Source: Vicugna pacos (lineage: Eukaryota > Chordata > Mammalia > Artiodactyla > Camelidae). From it: a stretch of DNA of 64,000 bases. Below the pieces are notes generated by a model that saw only the letters and a program-made list of their open reading frames with translations, was not told the origin of the DNA and did not search any database. Position 1 is the stretch's first letter. Each line of letters begins with the position of its first letter. This document shows positions 53,021 to 63,700 of this stretch, piece after piece. The translations under genes were made by a program, and so were the position numbers. The DNA lies in contig NC_132995.1 in NCBI RefSeq assembly GCF_048564905.1, forward strand, positions 9,374,501 to 9,438,500, given 5' to 3'.

Positions 53021-53509
53021 TCGATATTCGTGAGATGGAATGAGTGGTCGGGTCTCCCGTGGCAGGACCCTTGTCCTGTCCCCCTGGGCAGAGCCCTAGA
53101 AGCTGAGAGGTTGGCTAGAGCTGCACACTTAGCTTGGCTGAAGCAGGCTTCTGACCTCCCGGCCCCCCTTTTCTTGTCCCCTTATCTGTCCAGGGCGAGG
53201 CTGAGGTGCTGCAATATTTACTCATGGATCTGACTTCAGGGTGTGGCTTCCTGTGCCCGCCTGGCAACTCTGGGCTTGGTCCTGGCGGGGGCGGGGGCGG
53301 GGGCATTGGGGGGAGGCTGTTCTATCCCACGTCCCCCACTTGATTCCTCACCGTCAAAAGAACACCAGGGCTACCCTGCAGAAGGGGACAGTGGGTTGGA
53401 GGTCAAGCCTCAGACCTTTGAGTAGGCTGTTCCCTTTGTCTGGGTACCTGTTCCTCCCCAACCCCTTGCCCCCTCTCCCCTCCTTCACCCGGGGTTTTCC
53501 AAGTCTTTT

Positions 53510-54010
53510 AATCATTTAACAAATATTTATTGAACACTGACTATCTGCCGGGCTGTGCTGGGGATACAGGCAACGTCACTTCCCTTGTGGGACTAAATCC
53601 TATTGGAGGGAGATGTGCAATAATTAAAAGACTGATAGAGCGTATCTTGTCGGGTGGGGATAAGTGCTATAAAAATATTCAATTGGGGGAGAGGTTGGGG
53701 AGTGGCAGGGGCAGCTCTTTTGGTAGGGAGGGTGGAGAGGGCCTTTCTGACGAGGTGATGTTTGAGCAGAGACCTGAAGGAGATGTTTGAGCAGAGACCT
53801 GAAGGAGGTGACCCGGGGGACTGTGACTATCTAGGGGAAGAGAGTTTTTGGCAGGTCTCAGCAAGTGCAAAGGCCCTGAGGCAGGAGGGTCCTGGATGAG
53901 TGTGAGGACAGGGAGGAGGTTGGTGTGGCTAGAGCTGTGTGAGGGAGGGGGATCATGGGAGGAGGTGGTTATACAAAGAGCAGGGGACCCAGAAAAGGGA
54001 CCTTTGTACA
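53510..54010 (-). mobile_element. L2 LINE 3' fragment
   Basis: AATATTTATTGAACACTGAC, GCAGAGACCTGAAGGAGATG (this segment is duplicated in tandem at 53766-53807), AGCAAGTGCAAAGGCCCTGA. Confidence 0.7.
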
Positions 54011-54412
54011 CCAGACGGCAGGTTAAAGATGAGTCGGGTGATGGTAAGTCCCAGCTTGGGGTAAGAGAGCCAATGAGAGGCAGAAGGGAAGACTCTAAGT
54101 GTGGGGTGAGGGGCTGCAGGGGTCTGGGTTGGTATGTGTGAGGGGCTGGGCTTTTCTGGAAGGCAGTTCAAGGCAGGAAGTGAAAGGCAGAGTTAGGGAG
54201 GTGAAGGGGAGCAGAGAGGGTGCCAGGGTTCTTTGGGGACCCCATAAGAGATATGAGGACCTGGGAAAAGGGAACCCAGCTAGGTGTCCTTCCTCTCTGG
54301 GCCTCATGTCTCCCATCTGTAATGTGGGAAGGAGTTGGACTTGTATTTAGACTTATGGTCAAAAACAATTTAAAAAATATTTATTTTCTATTTTCTTTAA
54401 TTAATTAATTAT

Positions 54413-54537
54413 TTTTTGGGGGGGTAATTAGTTTTTTAAAAGGATTTATTTATTTTTAATGGAGGCACTGGGGACTGAACCCAGGACCTCGTGCATGCTA
54501 GGCATGTGCTCTGCCACTGAGCTGTACCCTCCCCCTC
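54413..54537 (-). repeat. Camelid tRNA-derived SINE (Vic-1 type)
   Basis: ACTGGGGACTGAACCCAGGA, CTCTGCCACTGAGCTGTACC; inserted in the L1M that follows. Confidence 0.85.
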
Positions 54538-55045
54538 TAAAAACTTTTTTAATTCTGGAAAACTTCCAAGTTTTATAGACTCCTCAAAAACGGAGGGCAG
54601 AACAACATCCTTCCCCTACAGCCGTCTCCCACCTTGGGTCAATCTTGTCTCCTTTCCCCTACCCAAAACCCTTTCCCATTTTATTTGAAAGCAAATTCCA
54701 GCCATGGGATCATTTTATTCATAGATACTTCAGCCTGTATCTCTAAAAGATAAGGACTTGCTAAAAAGAAACAAACAAACATACTCACAGTGTCATTATT
54801 TCACCTAAAAAGTTAAAATGAATAATGAAGACCTTTTTAGTATCTTCAAATATCCAGTCAGTGTCTAAATTTCCCATCATCTCCTAAATATTAGACTGTC
54901 TTTACCAGCTTCACTGGGGGCATCATTTCCATCCCATAAAATTCACCTTGTGCATCCATCCCCCAAATCTTGTTTTAGGACACTTTCATCACCCTCAAGA
55001 GTTTCCTTGTGTTGAGATACAAAAACGATTCCATATTTTGAAATG
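54538..55045 (-). mobile_element. L1M 3' UTR fragment
   Basis: AATTCTGGAAAACTTCCAAG, TGTATCTCTAAAAGATAAGG, AAATATCCAGTCAGTGTCTA; ancient antisense L1. The next stretch, 55.05-55.68 kb, is unassigned. Confidence 0.7.
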
Positions 55046-55684
55046 TTTGTTCCATCAGTGGAACAATTTCCTCAACTAAATTCTTCCACGGAACCCCAGG
55101 GTGTCCAGCAGATAAAAATACCTTGGTCTTGACTCATCCCCCCACCCCCAGGTATGGGAACAAGTCTGCACCCCCATCAAAGGTATGGAGGGTGATACTT
55201 CTGAGACCAGGCTACCCACGCCATCTGACCCCGGCCGGACCCTTTCAGAGAGCAATGCCCTTTGGCACACAGAGCGGTTGAGTTTGGGAGAGAAGGGTTT
55301 TCCCCATGAATCATAATCCCTCTTGGTCACGGCCCAACACACTTCCTTCCCCCAAGCAGCCACTTCCTCATTTGTCAAACAAGGAGCCACAGCCCTGAGA
55401 ATCAGAGGTGCCTGTGGACCCATGGGAAGTCGGTAATGGTGGGCAGTGACCCCTGGTGGGCAGAGCTTGGGTGGGGAGAGCCAAGGAGCCTGGGGGCTCC
55501 CAGTTCCAGCCAAGGATGTTGGTCTCTTCCTAACTGGGCCAAACACTGAACCCAGTGCCTGAAATTCCACCATCAGAGAGTGATACCTCCTTTGGATTGA
55601 GCAGTGCCCTCTCCTCAGACCCCTCTGCTTGGACAAACAGACCCCTGACATTTTAGTAGGTGGGGGTTAAATCTTAGTCCTTCA

Positions 55685-55925
55685 TTTCAGACTGAAACAT
55701 GCAGAGGATGAAGCTTGGGTGTTGGAAAGATTTGGGTTCCATTCCCAGTTTGTCTCTTAACAGCCTGCGTGACCTGATCTTTCTCAGCCTTGGTATCTGC
55801 GTCTGTAAAATAGGGATAATCAAAGCTCTTGCCTCACAAAATCGTTTCGAGGATAAAATGAACAATAAGTAAAGCACTCAGCACCGTGTATGGCGTTCAG
55901 TAAACATGTATTATTAATTATTATT
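55685..55925 (+). repeat. MIR SINE, near full length
   Basis: ATGAAGCTTGGGTGTTGGAA, TTGGTATCTGCGTCTGTAAA, TGTATGGCGTTCAGTAAACA. Confidence 0.7.
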
Positions 55926-56129
55926 ACATTTGCTTCCATATTGCCTCCCCTACCAGACTTTGAGTTCCCTGAGAGTAGGGGCTAGTCTGGTTTATTTTCA
56001 TGTCTCTGGTGCCCAGTTCATTCAATAGAGCTTGGTGTACAGTAGTTGCTCAATTAACACTTGTCAGTGAGGAATGGAGATGCTGGGTACAGGAAGGGAA
56101 GGATACAGACCATGAGAATCCACACCTGT

Positions 56130-56690
56130 TCATTTATTCCACACACATTCCTGGAGCCCCTGCCCTGTGCCTGCCCTGGGCTGGGTGGTGCTGGGACCCA
56201 TCAAGTGGCTGAGGCCTCCCTGGCTGTGCCTACACCTGCAACCAGGGTCTCCAGCTGCCTTCTCCTGCCAGCATGCTGAACTGAACGCAAGACTGTGCCC
56301 TGAGCTCATAGTCCAGTGGGGGAGATAAACCCATCTCCAGCCAGTGATGACCCAGAGGTGGCAGGGTTGGGGTGGATATGAACTCAGAATGAGGACCTGA
56401 CCCAGCTTGGGAGTGAGGGAGGACTTCCTGGAGGAAGAGGTGTCTAAGTTGAGACTGGAGGATGAATAGGAGTAGGGCAGCTAGAGTAGAGTGGTGTGGC
56501 TGCAGGCATACTCCAGGCAGAGGGAAGAGAATGTGCAAGGTTCTGGAAGGAGTTCAGTGTCTTGGACCATAGACCACAGGGTAGGGGTTAGGGGCAGGGG
56601 TCTTAGAGGTGAGGCTGACAGACCCCCAGGAGCCAGACCTCACAGGCAGTTGAATGATTTGGCCAGGATGGGTCCCAGCAGGGAGGGACA
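56130..56690 (-). mobile_element. L2 LINE 3' fragment
   Basis: TTCATTTATTCCACACACAT, GTCCAGTGGGGGAGATAAAC, GAGGACTTCCTGGAGGAAGA. From 56.7 to 57.29 kb nothing else is recognised. Confidence 0.6.
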
Positions 56691-57292
56691 GCTGTCGAGT
56701 CTGGGCTTTAGAAAGATCCCCTGGGCTGTTTTCTGTTGGGAGGATGGGACGGGGTGGGAGGAGACCAGGTAGGAGGTTGGGGAGGCACAGGGAGAAACAG
56801 GACGGTCTGGCCCAGGGCTGCACTGTAGAGAGCAGGGAAATCCCAGCTCAGGAGACTAGGGGACTGGTTCAGGTGCCTGCCCCAGAGAAACTGAGGGAAG
56901 GAGGCGCCCATGTTTCAGCACCGGGGTAGCTGGGTGCACTCTCTGGGTGCCCAGAAAGTTAAAGACAGGGCTGGAAACTGAGGGCGGGTGGATGCAGGGG
57001 CACCACGTGGCGGGGAGTTCGGCTGTGGGACTGCGCGGTCCTCTGCTGCCCCCTCCTGGCTCCGTGATGACCCCCGTCCTGCATGCAAGTCTAACTAGAA
57101 TGGATTCAGTAAGTCCATACCTAACCAGTGACAGATGACATTTCCTGGGTGATCGTGCTGCAGGGTGCACTCACGTTCACTGTCCCCAAGCCTACACTCC
57201 CAACCTCGGTCTCCAGCTGCCTTCTGCCAACACGCTGAACTGAACACAAGACTGTCCTCCCAAATCTCTCTCTTCCTCCCAAACCCCTTCTT

Positions 57293-57346
57293 CCTTCTTT
57301 CCTTCCTTCCTTCCTACCTTCCTTCCTTCCTTCCTTCCTTCCTTTC
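57293..57346. repeat. (CTTC)n microsatellite
   Basis: About 50 bp of TTCC repeats with small interruptions, just before an L1M fragment. Confidence 0.85.
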
Positions 57347-58015
57347 TAAAAACAGTGTTATTGAGATACAGTGCACATATCATACAATTCACTCCTTTAA
57401 AGTGCACAACTCAATGTTTTTTGTATGTTCATAGGGTTGTGCAATCATCATCACAACAATCTTAGAACACTTCCACCACCTCCCCAAAGAAACCCTGTCC
57501 CCATTAGGAGTCACTACCCATGCCCCCTCCCTCCCAGCCCCTGGCAAACATTAATCTGCTTTCTGTCCCTATGGACTTGCCTATTCTGGACAGTTCATAT
57601 GAGTGGAATCGTACAGTATGCAGTCTTTTGTGTTTGGCTTCTTTCACTCAGCATAATGTCCTCAAGGTTCCATGTTGTAACATGAATTAATATTTTATTC
57701 CTTTTTAATGACCAAACAATATTTCATGGTATGAAATATGAAATATGGATAGGTTGTACTTTGTTTATCCATTCATCTGCTGAGGTACATTTGGGTTGTT
57801 TTCACTTTTTGACTATTTTGAATAGTCAAATGCTTCTCTAACATTTGTGTGCAAGTTTTTATTTTATTTTATTTTATTTTATTTTATTTATTTTTTGCTA
57901 TCATCAAACATGGAGGTGCTGGGAATTGAACCCAGGACCTCGTGCATGCTAAGCACATGCTCTACCACTGAGCTATACCCACTCCTGGGTACAAGCTTTT
58001 GTGTGAACGTATGTT
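57347..58015 (-). mobile_element. L1M 3' UTR fragment interrupted by a SINE
   Basis: AACAGTGTTATTGAGATACA through TTTTCACTTTTTGACTATTT, resuming after the SINE with TTTTGTGTGAACGTATG. Confidence 0.8.
57861..57988 (-). repeat. Camelid SINE nested in L1M
   Basis: GGGAATTGAACCCAGGACCT, CTCTACCACTGAGCTATACC and an (ATTTT)n tail. Flanked by GTGCAAGTTTTT (57849-57860) and GTACAAGCTTTT (57989-58000). Confidence 0.88.
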
Positions 58016-58084
58016 GTCATTTCTTGCAAACCTGGCCTTCTTGCAGTGTGAACGTCACCACTACTCCTTAAACCTCGTAGGCAA

Positions 58085-58320
58085 AGCAGGCACCTGGGTG
58101 TTCCCCCACTCTGGTACCCCAGCTTCCTCAGCACCTGTTCTGTTCTCCCTCAGAGCATCACCCCCCCTGGACATTCGATGCTGTTTGTTGTCAGCTCTCC
58201 AAGGTCAGGAATCTCTGTGTGTTTTGTTCATGGCTACCTCCTCAGAGCCTCAAACAGCTGCACACAACAGTTGATCAATAAATGTTTGTTGAATTGATGA
58301 ATAAACAAAAATTTCCCCAG
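58085..58320 (+). repeat. L2-like fragment
   Basis: Ends in TTGATCAATAAATGTTTGTT with GAATTGATGAATAAAC, typical of L2 tails. Confidence 0.5.
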
Positions 58321-58497
58321 TCACCCCCACCACTGTGGTCCAGCACTTGCTGAATGAATGAATGAGTCATTGATTGAATAGATAGGGGAGGGCAGGCCTG
58401 CCTGGGAATTTCTCTCAGGAAACTATGTGGTTGAGAATGTGGGCTCAGGTGTGAATCCTGAAGGTGCATTGACTGACTGTACATATTTTGGTTCTCC

Positions 58498-58925
58498 CTA
58501 TTCTGGGCACGTGGTAGGACTGCACCTGCCCAGTGCTCTTGACATTGGATTGTGCCGTGTGACTTGCTTTGGCCAATGAACTTAGAGTGGGAGTGTCACT
58601 TCCTGGTGGAAGCCCTTAAAAGCCAGTGCGTGTCTTGCTAGGTTCCCTCCCTTTCCCTGTACAGTGACTGGCCCTGTCATCCTGGTTCCTGAATGGGGAG
58701 ATGTGGAGCAGAGCTCTCCTGACCCTCGCCACACCTGCCTGCCTGAGAGGAACACGTAGCATGAGCAAAAAAAATGAGCCTTTGAATGTTCTGAGCCATG
58801 GAGGTTGTAGGGTTGCTTGTTACTGCCGCATAATCCAGGTCATCCTGACTGCAACACTGGCATAAAGTCACATTGGAGGTTAGGGCTTCAACATGAGTTT
58901 TGGGGGACACAAGTCATTGTATAAC
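58498..58925 (+). mobile_element. Probable MaLR-type LTR fossil
   Basis: CTTTGGCCAATGAACTTAGA, GCAGAGCTCTCCTGACCC, TTGTTACTGCCGCATAATCC. Resembles an old MLT1-like LTR; subfamily uncertain; solitary. Confidence 0.45.
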
Positions 58926-58999
58926 AAAGCTAGTTCCAAGTGAGCTAGAAGGCGTACAGTCAGGCTCAGAGAACTTACTCTGGAAAACATTGCCATCTT

Positions 59000-59400
59000 G
59001 GGTGTATTAGGATTTAGAAGGAGCTGGATGTAACAGAATCCCTAAATAATGGTGGCTTAAACAAGAGGGTAACTATCTAACCTGGCATGGTGGCTCCATC
59101 CATATCACTGTCCTTCAGGCTCCCTCTAACTTGGCTTTGGGCTGTCCTTGTCCATGTGACCCCAGATAGTTCCCATCACATCTTTTCTTGAGCCTAAGGG
59201 AAAGTGAACCAAGAAGAAAGGGTATCCTTTCCCTTTAAGAAAATGACCCGAGGAGTGTGTATATCACTTCTGCTCATATCCCATTATTCTGGAATTAGTC
59301 ACATGGCCACACCTAGCAGCAAGGGAAGCTGGGGAATGTAGTTTTTATGCTTGACAGCCATATACTTGGTTAAAAACCCTATTTCTGGGGAAAAGGAGAT
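59000..59400. repeat. Old interspersed repeat, family not fixed
   Basis: CCCTAAATAATGGTGGCTTAA, CACATGGCCACACCTAGCAG and GAAGCTGGGGAATGTAGTT recur in many mammalian genomes; I cannot name the family with certainty. Confidence 0.4.
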
Positions 59401-59702
59401 CACAGATATTGGCATTTGATAAGCAGTTGCTGGTATTGAGGAGAGGAAGGCAGGCATCTGGGTTCTCCTCATCTGGGGTTGGGATAAATTGAGTCCCTCA
59501 CACCCTACACCCTAGCAGCCAGTGCCTGGCTGAGTTCTACCCGTGTGTTGACCTGGTTAACCTCAGCAAGCAGGTGGTCAGGGGCCCAGGCATTGGGTGT
59601 CCTGAGAGGTCTGAGGCTGGAGAAGTTCCTCACAGGGAGTATTTGCATATTGAGTCAGCGGGAGAGGCAACTTCCCTTCCTGTGAATTCTTCTTCCTCCT
59701 CT

Positions 59703-60275
59703 ACATTAATTTCCTGTGGCTGCTGAAACAAACTGCCACCAATATTGTGGCTTCAAATGACACAAATTTATTATCTCATAGCTCTGGAGGTCACAAGTCC
59801 AAAGTGGGTCTCCCTGGGCCCAAATCAAGGTGTCAGCAGGGCAGAGTTGCTTTCTGGAGCTTCTAGGAGAGGATCTGTTTCCTTGCCTTTTCTGACTTCT
59901 AAAGGCTTCTGCTCATGGCCCCTTTCAATCTTCAAAGCCAGCAAGGACCACTGGAATTTTTCTCCCATCGGGTCACTCTGACTCTGGGCTGCCTTGGTTT
60001 TCAGCCCCTTCCTCCATCTTCCAAGTGTGTCACACCAATCTCTGCTTCCTTCCTCATCACAGCTCCTCCTCTGACACTTGCTCCTCTGTGTGCCTCTTAG
60101 AAAGACCCTTCTTATGACATTCAGTGCCCTCCAAGGTAATCCAGCATAATCTCCCCATCTCAGGATCCTTAACTTAATCACACCTGCAAAACTCTTTTTG
60201 CTATATAAAATCCTCTGTACCATTCACAGAGAATTTTGCTATATAAGGTAGACAACTTGGAGGGGCCATTATCCA
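59703..60275 (-). mobile_element. MLT1-type LTR fossil (ERVL-MaLR), antisense
   Basis: ACATTAATTTCCTGTGGCTG, TTATTATCTCATAGCTCTGG, CTCAGGATCCTTAACTTAAT: the reverse complement of the family seen at 3538-3980. Solitary decayed LTR. Confidence 0.75.
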
Positions 60276-60299
60276 GTTCTTAATTTTTTTCTTAGCTTC

Positions 60300-60800
60300 C
60301 AGAGCAAAAGCCACAGTCTTTGCAATGCCTTACATGCCCTGCATGCTCTGTACCTCCCCATCTCCCTGACCTCACCTCCCGCCCTCTCCCCCTTCCTTAC
60401 TCTGTGCCCATCCCAGGCTGACTCCTACCTCAGGGCCTTTGTACTTGCTGTTCCTCCTGCCTGGAATGCTCTCCCTCCAGATCCCTCTGGCTCCCTGCTT
60501 CTCTTCCTTCAGGTCTTTGTTCACTGTTACCTTCTGGGCGAGGAGGCCTTCTCTGGCTCTTTATTTAAAACCTCAGTCCCTTAACTCTCCCAACCCCCTT
60601 CTGTCTTTATTTCCCCAGTGCACTTGTCAGCACCCAACACAGCATGTATGTTATTTATTTATATTTTCTGGCTCTCTCTTCGTTGCCAGAGTGTCCTTCT
60701 AGGAGACCAGGAAGGTTTGCTTATTTTGATCCTTGCTGGGGCAGCAGGGTCTAGAACGGGGCACGGCCCACAGCTTATTCATTGTGGAGTGAATGAATAG
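60300..60800 (+). mobile_element. L2 LINE 3' region
   Basis: CTACCTCAGGGCCTTTGTAC, TTCCTCCTGCCTGGAATGCT, TTCATTGTGGAGTGAATGAA. It contains a minus-strand AATAAA (60654-60659) that could end CEACAM19 transcripts. The 60.8-61.5 kb DNA is otherwise unassigned. Confidence 0.7.
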
Positions 60801-61506
60801 ATTAGAGGGTGAGAGAGCCGGCCCGCATTTAGGACAGGATTGGGTTGAGGGTAGAGCAGGGAGCAGCTGTCCCGAGGGACTTGGTGTCAGGGGAAGTGGC
60901 CAGAAGGTGGCCACAGGTTTTGAGAGACCGAATTTTGAGTGGGGCTGGATCTGCCTGAGCAGGGAAGGGGTCTGGGGGCCGCAGCAACTGGCCAGGACTG
61001 TCATCTGGGGACACAGGCCCATGAGACCAGGCCTGGCTGCCACGTGCCTTGTCCTCTGGGGCTTGTGTGGTGGTGGGGGTGCTGCCTTGTGCCCAGGGGA
61101 AGGGGCTCCAAAGGCAACCAGCAGAGCTGGGGTGGGGTGTTGTGGGCTGATAGTAGGGAGCCCTCTTGTGAGGTCTGGCTGGAGGTCGGCCTGAGATGAC
61201 CCTCTTCACCCCCAAATATCCAGATGGGGGACTTTGGGGTGAGGGAGGCAAGAACCTACTTTCCCCAGGCCAGGTTGCTGGAGGGCCAGAGTTGAGGCCA
61301 GGTTGTACACGCAGAGGGTGAGCGGGATGCTGGGCCCTTCACTCCCCTGCCCCCTGCCCAGGACACCTGTTTGATGCTGTGCTGAGTCTTCGGCTGAGTC
61401 CACCTCACCAGCCTCACAGCCCTGATGGCCCGGTCCTTCTGGGTCTCTGATGTGGCTTTTCTGCGGGCCCAAGGCTCCCGAGGAGGGGTGAGGGACAGCC
61501 ACTGGC

Positions 61507-61575
61507 CTAGCCTGGGACCCCTTCAGGAGTTGGCACCAGCTGGCAGTACGGGGCAGGGTCGGGGTTCAGCAGGTC
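61507..61575 (-). CDS. CEACAM19: CEACAM19 last coding exon
   Basis: 69 nt, DLLNPDPAPYCQLVPT, then PEGVPG and TAG. The acceptor CCCCCCAG|GA follows a remarkably long pyrimidine-rich tract in transcript sense. Confidence 0.93.
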   Translation of the reverse strand, partial: DLLNPDPAPYCQLVPTPEGVPG

Positions 61576-63077
61576 CTGGGGGGAGGGGAGAGGAGACAGA
61601 GGGAGGGGGTGTTGTTGGGGTGAAGAGCTGGGGGGAGACAGAGAGGAGCCAGGTGGAGACCGAGAAACATGGGGAGAAACACCCACATGGGGAATGCAGG
61701 ACTGAGATGGAAAGACAGAGAGAGATACAGAGAGATGTGGAGGTACCCAAGAGCCAGGAAAAGGGGTAGACACGGGGCGACAGAGATCAAAAGACAGGAG
61801 GGACAGAGAAGAAGAGGGACAATGAGAGAGAGACAGAAACAAAGATATGGGAAAGAGTACAGAGCAAGAGAGAGACAGACAGACAGACACACCCTGAGAG
61901 GGGTAGAGAGACACGCACAGGAAATGTGAGACGGGACAGTAAGGGACACTGAGAGGAGGCAGAGATCTGGGGGCAGACAGGAAGGGATGAAGATGGGCTG
62001 AGACCCAGGCCCATGAATGGGCCCCCGTGCTGGGGTCCCTGCTCGAGCCCTGGCCAGGCAAGGCCCTTCCCCTCTCTGGGCTTCATTTCCTCCTGTGCAA
62101 ATTCACTGCCTTGGAATCCTTTTCTGAAGGAGGAAACTGCCATCCCCAGAGGGGAAAGGACTTGTCCAGGGTCCCTCCGCAAGGCTGTGATGCACTTTCC
62201 AGAGAGCGACAGCCCTCTCCCACCAAGCCCGGTTGCCATGAACCCTCCCCACCCTCACGGGGTCCCCAACACCCACTCCTGCCTCCCAGCTCCACACCTG
62301 ATAGTGGTGGCTCTCTGGCTCCAGTGGTGGGAGTTGGGGCAGCGGTGGCAGCTGTGAAGGAAGAACACGTTGAGCCAGGCCCCGGGCACCCCGAACACCC
62401 CCAACTTTTGCCCTTTGATGTAGGGACAGACCTGGATTCCAAATCCCCGCCACCCCTCCCTGACCGTGAGCCCTCTGAGTGAAGGGAATGAACCTTCTGC
62501 ACCTCAGTGTTCTCCTTTGAGAAATGGGCATCACGGGGGTCTGTCCAGGGGCCGGACCATCACCCATTAACGAGCCTTCCTGTTGACACCTGTGGTTGTA
62601 AGCTTGTAGTGTTAGGTTTTATGTCCCTTTTCTTATTGAATTCTTCTTTTTAATCAACCTTTCCCACCTGATTGTAAAGGGAATATTTGCTCAGTGTGGC
62701 AAATATGGACACTTACAGGGGGAAAATAAAATCCACCCACCAGCCTACGCGCCCAAAGACACATGCTGTTTATGTCATGCTGTTTCCTTCCAGTCTCTTT
62801 TGCTTATGATTTTTAAAATGGGGAGCAGCCGAGAGAGACAGACAAACAGACAGACAGACATAGAGAGAGAGAAAGAGAGAGAGAAGCAGTTCCCAAAATG
62901 TGTGTGAAGCACCGCAGGGCACTGCAGCCAACTTGAAGGGGAGGCACCAGGTCGGAAGTAGGCTATTTAGGGGACAGGGGTGGGGGCTCACCATGGTGGC
63001 ATTCGTGGGCCTCGTGTCACTGAGAGGGGACACCAGGAGAACCGGAGTTGGCATCGCTTCATAGATGTTGTTGTCAC
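61507..63077 (-). CDS. CEACAM19: CEACAM19, last three coding exons (gene continues past right edge)
   Basis: Partial gene: coding exons 62992-63077, 62298-62351 and 61507-61575 join in frame and end at TAG 61507-61509. They encode the C-terminal cytoplasmic tail, matching the human tail in GDNNIYEAMPTPVLLVSPLSD, LEPESHHYQ and DLLNPDPAPYCQLVP. The N-domain, transmembrane and upstream tail exons must lie beyond 64000. Family knowledge: CEACAM19 is a single-pass membrane member of the CEA family. The tail has YEAM (a YxxM type), YQDL and YCQL; the last two are spaced like an ITAM. The C-terminus TPEGVPG is a few residues longer than human as I recall it (ending PTS). Poly(A) signal not placed; an AATAAA within an L2 at 60654-60659 is one option. 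Confidence 0.93.
61580..61990. repeat. Long purine-rich tract with AGACAG repeats (CEACAM19 last intron)
   Basis: About 400 bp dominated by AGAGACAGAG phrases on the plus strand, with a (GACA)n core near 61.87-61.89 kb. In transcript sense it is TCTCTGTCTC-rich and ends at the acceptor of the last CEACAM19 exon. Confidence 0.75.
62030..62200 (-). repeat. MIR-like fragment
   Basis: CCTTCCCCTCTCTGGGCTTC and AAGGAGGAAACTGCCATCCC. Diverged. Confidence 0.4.
62298..62351 (-). CDS. CEACAM19: CEACAM19 exon (18 codons)
   Basis: 54 nt, LPPLPQLPPLEPESHHYQ. A small proline-rich exon that brings the first tyrosine of the ITAM-like pair. Acceptor TTCACAG|CT, donor CAG|GTGTGG. Confidence 0.9.
62830..62885. 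repeat. (GACA)n/(GA)n microsatellite
   Basis: AGACAGACAAACAGACAGAC followed by GAGAGAGAAAGAGAG in a CEACAM19 intron. Confidence 0.85.
62992..63077 (-). CDS. CEACAM19: CEACAM19 exon (tail, NIYEAM segment)
   Basis: 86 nt in phase 1-0: GDNNIYEAMPTPVLLVSPLS, then DTRPTNATM. Acceptor CTGCTCCAG|GT, donor ATG|GTGAGC. Confidence 0.92.
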
Positions 63078-63149
63078 CTGGAGCAGAAGACAAGGGGAGC
63101 AACGGCTGACAGGTGGCCCTCAGGTCCACGCTAGCTGCTGCTGCCATTT

Positions 63150-63700
63150 ATTTACTCATTCAACTACCATTTGTGTTAAGCCCTTTTCTTGCCTGGCCTT
63201 ATGCTGGGGACACAGCAGTGACTGAGGCAGTGCTGGCCTTGTCCTCAGTCCAGTGGGGGAGACAGACCCATCCCCAGACAGGGATGATCCAGAATGGGCA
63301 GGGCTGGAGTGGGATGAGCCCATAGGACTCCTGGAGAGGAGACCAGGAGGGCTTCCTGGATGTGGGGACATCTGAGACTGGAAAGAGAAGTGAGAGTTAT
63401 TTAAAGGCACGAGAGCGTGCATACAGAGGCCTAGCAGTGAGAGAGCTGGCTGTATTTAAGGAACTATGTTCTGTCTGGATTTGGTATATATATTTCTTTG
63501 TACCAATTTGTTTTAAGGATAGAAACATTACATAGGACAGATGAAGCCAGGGAAGACAGTGGCGACCAGTTTATGCAGGGTCTGAAGAGCCACATTAAGG
63601 AGCCTGAACTTTGTCCTAAGGGTACTGGGGAGCCATAGAGGGTGTCTGAGCAGAGGAGGGACAGGGTCAGAGTTCTAAAAGGACCTTGCCCAGCAATAGG
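63150..63700 (-). mobile_element. L2 LINE 3' fragment in a CEACAM19 intron
   Basis: TTTACTCATTCAACTACCAT, GTCCAGTGGGGGAGACAGAC, GGGTACTGGGGAGCCATAGA. The remaining 63.7-64 kb looks like more of it. Confidence 0.6.

Noticed and set aside
61507-62061. Single 184-codon frame running through the CEACAM19 last exon
   Set aside because: Only its last 22 codons are exon; the rest is the pyrimidine-rich intron, kept open by composition.
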